A model generated the notes under the pieces. The model saw only the letters and a list, made by a program, of their open reading frames with translations, had not been told where the DNA came from and made no database searches. Below are positions 23,660-25,441 of a DNA stretch of 25,441 bases, in pieces. The position numbers were made by a program, and so were the translations under genes. This stretch comes from Anaerolineales bacterium UBA4826. GTDB lineage: Bacteria > Chloroflexota > Anaerolineae > UBA4142. The stretch's first letter is position 1; every line of letters starts with the position of its first letter. The stretch covers positions 21,948-47,388 of the forward strand of contig DHFK01000043.1 in the NCBI GenBank assembly GCA_002400365.1, given 5' to 3'.

Positions 23660-23678
23660 CCCAACGGCTATTTATGCT

Positions 23679-25313
23679 ATGGCAGCGTCTCAACTCCCCA
23701 AAATCTTCATCACCCACTCTTGGCGCGACATCCACTTTGCCCGGCGGCTGTACGCCGGTCTCAGAGCGCAAGGGTTTGAACTCTGGTTCGACGACAAGAC
23801 CTTGAAAGCCGGGCATCGCCTGGCGCAAGAGGTCAACCGCGCGCTGGTGTGGTGCGACGTCTACATCCCGATCATTTCGCGCGCCGCGTTGGCGTCGGAA
23901 TGGTGTTGGGAAGAGATCAACGCCGCCATCTCGCTCAGCATGCAGCCGGGGCGCAACAAGCGCCCCCGGATTATCACGGTCCTGGTGGAGGATTGCGCGA
24001 GCGAACTGCCGCCGTCGCTGGCTGCCCGGCTCTACGTCAATTTTACGAACCGCTACGACGACGGCTTCGCGGAACTGCTCGACAAGGGGTTTGAACTGCG
24101 CGCGTACCCGCCCAGGCAACCGACCACTTTGCCCCGTTTCGTGATTGGCGTCGAAATCGCCGCGATTGCGCTGCTTGCGCTCTGCGGAGGCATTCTCGTC
24201 TGGACGCTTTTGTCTTCGGGAACGACTTGGCAAGGAATACCCTGGCTTGTTCCCGATCGAGCCGCGGCGACCCGCGCGGCAAGAATCGGCATGAGTGAGA
24301 CCCAGGTCGCCATCGAAAGCAAGGCTCTGACAATCCGCGCGACTGCGCCTGCCCCCACGACGATTGTCGCAGAATCCACGCTGACTGTTCCCACGCCTAC
24401 GCCGCGTCCTACCTATACGCCGTTTCCAACCTATACACCGCTGCCCACCTATACGCCCATGTCGTCTCCGACCAGCGTGCCCACGGTTACTCCGCTGCCA
24501 ACACCATTCGGTCAGTTATTTGATTTCGAAACACTGGGGACATGGCAAATCGGCGAGACCCAGTTCGCCACGCTGACCCAATCCGACGAACAACGCCATT
24601 CTGGATATTACTCTGGCAAATTAGCGTACGACTTTCCCGCCGTCCGCGACGAGAACGTGACTTTTCAACAGAAACACGCCATCGCCTCAGACCACAATGC
24701 GCTGACCGCATGGGTCTATGGCGACGGGTCAAATCACTTTCTCAACGCGTGGGTCGTTGACAGCCAGGGCACAAAGTGGTCGTTTACCTTTGGACAGGTC
24801 GCGCACAAAGGGTGGAAACAAATGACCGCCAAGTTCGATCTCTTGCGCGGTTGGCCCAACGTGGCGATTGACCCACCCGACCGGAAAGAGATCGCCTTCC
24901 CGATCGCCCTGTTCGATTCGCTCGTCCTGGACGCGGTGCCGCACGAGAAGGCGAGCCGGGGCGTGATCTACATTGACAACCTCTACTCTTTCGCGCGCCC
25001 GCCAACGCAAGGCGCGTGCGACATCACCGCGCCCCCAAACGCCGCCACCGTGAAGGATTCCGTGTCTGTCGTCGGCACGGCAACCTCGAACGAGTTCGAC
25101 CACTGGGAAATTGACCATCGCCCGGCTTGGGTCAACTTTTGGCTCGCGCCCTTTGTGCTGCCGCGGAGCCGCGAGCAAATCCAGGGCAACGAACTGATGA
25201 AGTGGAATACGCGGACGGTCGGTAACGGCGACTATTATCTGCGCCTCACCGTTTACACGACCGATGGTCTCGCGATCTGTCAGCAAACGATCCTGCTCAA
25301 GATACGGAACTAG
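23679..25313 (+). CDS. TIR domain-membrane-extracytoplasmic jelly-roll/Ig-like protein
   Basis: A 544-residue paralog of the preceding protein. The TIR domain (about 6-140) is nearly the same, including DDKTLKAGH and the candidate catalytic Glu79. A membrane segment (about 153-177), a Pro/Thr-rich linker (about 237-276) and two outside modules follow. The first, about 279-440 (FDFETLGTWQIG..., SGYYSGKLAYDF, AWVYGDGSNHFLNAWV, GVIYIDNLY), looks like a carbohydrate-binding-type jelly roll. The second, about 447-544, is an Ig-like tail (CDITAPPNAATV, ending YYLRLTVYTTDG). It starts 19 bp after the first TIR gene with no obvious ribosome site, so it is probably co-transcribed. The tail domains are unrelated to those of its neighbour, showing a shared TIR head with exchangeable outside parts. 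Confidence 0.88.
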   Translation: MAASQLPKIFITHSWRDIHFARRLYAGLRAQGFELWFDDKTLKAGHRLAQEVNRALVWCDVYIPIISRAALASEWCWEEINAAISLSMQPGRNKRPRIITVLVEDCASELPPSLAARLYVNFTNRYDDGFAELLDKGFELRAYPPRQPTTLPRFVIGVEIAAIALLALCGGILVWTLLSSGTTWQGIPWLVPDRAAATRAARIGMSETQVAIESKALTIRATAPAPTTIVAESTLTVPTPTPRPTYTPFPTYTPLPTYTPMSSPTSVPTVTPLPTPFGQLFDFETLGTWQIGETQFATLTQSDEQRHSGYYSGKLAYDFPAVRDENVTFQQKHAIASDHNALTAWVYGDGSNHFLNAWVVDSQGTKWSFTFGQVAHKGWKQMTAKFDLLRGWPNVAIDPPDRKEIAFPIALFDSLVLDAVPHEKASRGVIYIDNLYSFARPPTQGACDITAPPNAATVKDSVSVVGTATSNEFDHWEIDHRPAWVNFWLAPFVLPRSREQIQGNELMKWNTRTVGNGDYYLRLTVYTTDGLAICQQTILLKIRN

Positions 25314-25322
25314 GGGGACGCT

Positions 25323-25358
25323 ATGACTGATTCTCAACTCCCTAAAATTTTCATCTGA
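25323..25358 (+). pseudogene. Start of a third TIR paralog, truncated after 11 codons
   Basis: After a GGGGG ribosome-site-like stretch, ATG opens MTDSQLPKIFI and then meets TGA. It matches the first 11 residues of the preceding TIR protein (MAASQLPKIFI) at nine positions. The match ends where the palindrome-containing sequence begins, so the rest of the gene was lost or displaced by an insertion or deletion. Confidence 0.7.
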
Positions 25359-25363
25359 AATAC

Positions 25364-25395
25364 AGAAACCAGGTTTTGCGAGAAACCTGGTTTCT
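25364..25395. repeat. Palindrome AGAAACCAGGTTT at the truncated TIR gene
   Basis: AGAAACCAGGTTT (25364-25376) and AAACCTGGTTTCT (25383-25395) form a perfect 13-bp stem with a six-base loop, followed by TCTCTTCC. It may be a dispersed repeat and could also act as terminator for the TIR pair. Confidence 0.8.
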
Positions 25396-25441
25396 TCTCT
25401 TCCCCGATTGCCGAATTGGCCAGCAGTCTGTCGGAGACGCT

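Noticed and set aside
18011..25313. A functional link between the NAD synthesis genes and the NAD-cleaving TIR candidates
   Set aside because: They are on opposite strands, separated by ribosomal genes and a terminator; proximity alone is not evidence.

Overview
This is about 25 kb of GC-rich bacterial chromosome, almost fully coding. Nothing in it names a species. The gene styles suggest a Chloroflexota (Anaerolineae-like) genome: Pro/Thr 'PTPTP' linkers after membrane anchors, a TIR protein fused to a formylglycine-enzyme-like domain, a rubrerythrin-VIT1 fusion, LysM plus L,D-transpeptidase, and a rpsF-rpsR-parvulin order. That assignment is an inference from style. Everything from 1 to 19759 is on the minus strand and everything from 20041 to the end is on the plus strand. 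The divergence point is a 280-bp region with two good promoters and a small MITE-like element. No tRNA, rRNA, CRISPR array or complete insertion sequence was seen.

Minus strand, in order of transcription from 19759 downward: a split glutamine-dependent NAD synthase (amidase 18899-19759, synthetase 18011-18868), a sugar-nucleotide epimerase, a VIT1-type metal transporter, a patatin-like lipase, an L,D-transpeptidase coupled to a C45-family lipoprotein, a SHOCT membrane protein, a NarL-type response regulator with its histidine kinase, and then a six-gene redox/metal operon (8990 down to 4119). Below that lie ArfB, a LutA-type CCG protein, and a tight HEAT-repeat/AEC transporter/exonuclease operon.

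The most notable discovery is in the six-gene operon. It encodes a P-type-ATPase-derived membrane protein that has lost its metal-binding cysteines, a PCYCGC lipoprotein, a CuA cupredoxin, a NapH/NosR-like iron-sulfur membrane protein, a CuA-cytochrome c fusion, and a DUF1573-like protein interrupted by an in-frame TGA. Reading through that TGA gives a Cys-Sec-Pro-Pro motif followed by 59 residues that complete the domain. A hairpin with a GGUC loop starts 18 nt after the UGA, which is the spacing and loop I recall for E. coli fdhF. I interpret this as an undescribed or rarely annotated selenoprotein, and the operon as an envelope electron-transfer or metal-handling module without a recognisable terminal enzyme.

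The plus strand carries rpsF, rpsR and a membrane-anchored parvulin, then a terminator, a new promoter, and two tandem paralogs with the plan cytosolic TIR, one membrane segment, extracytoplasmic domain. The first carries an FGE-like domain without the catalytic cysteines. The second carries a jelly-roll-like module and an Ig-like tail. The first 11 codons of a third paralog follow and run into a stop and a palindrome.

Six intergenic spacers between co-directional genes each contain a palindrome built from a short repeated word. The word differs from site to site, and each element starts at or just after the upstream stop codon. These spacers and the MITE-like element are the main non-coding structures not explained by genes.
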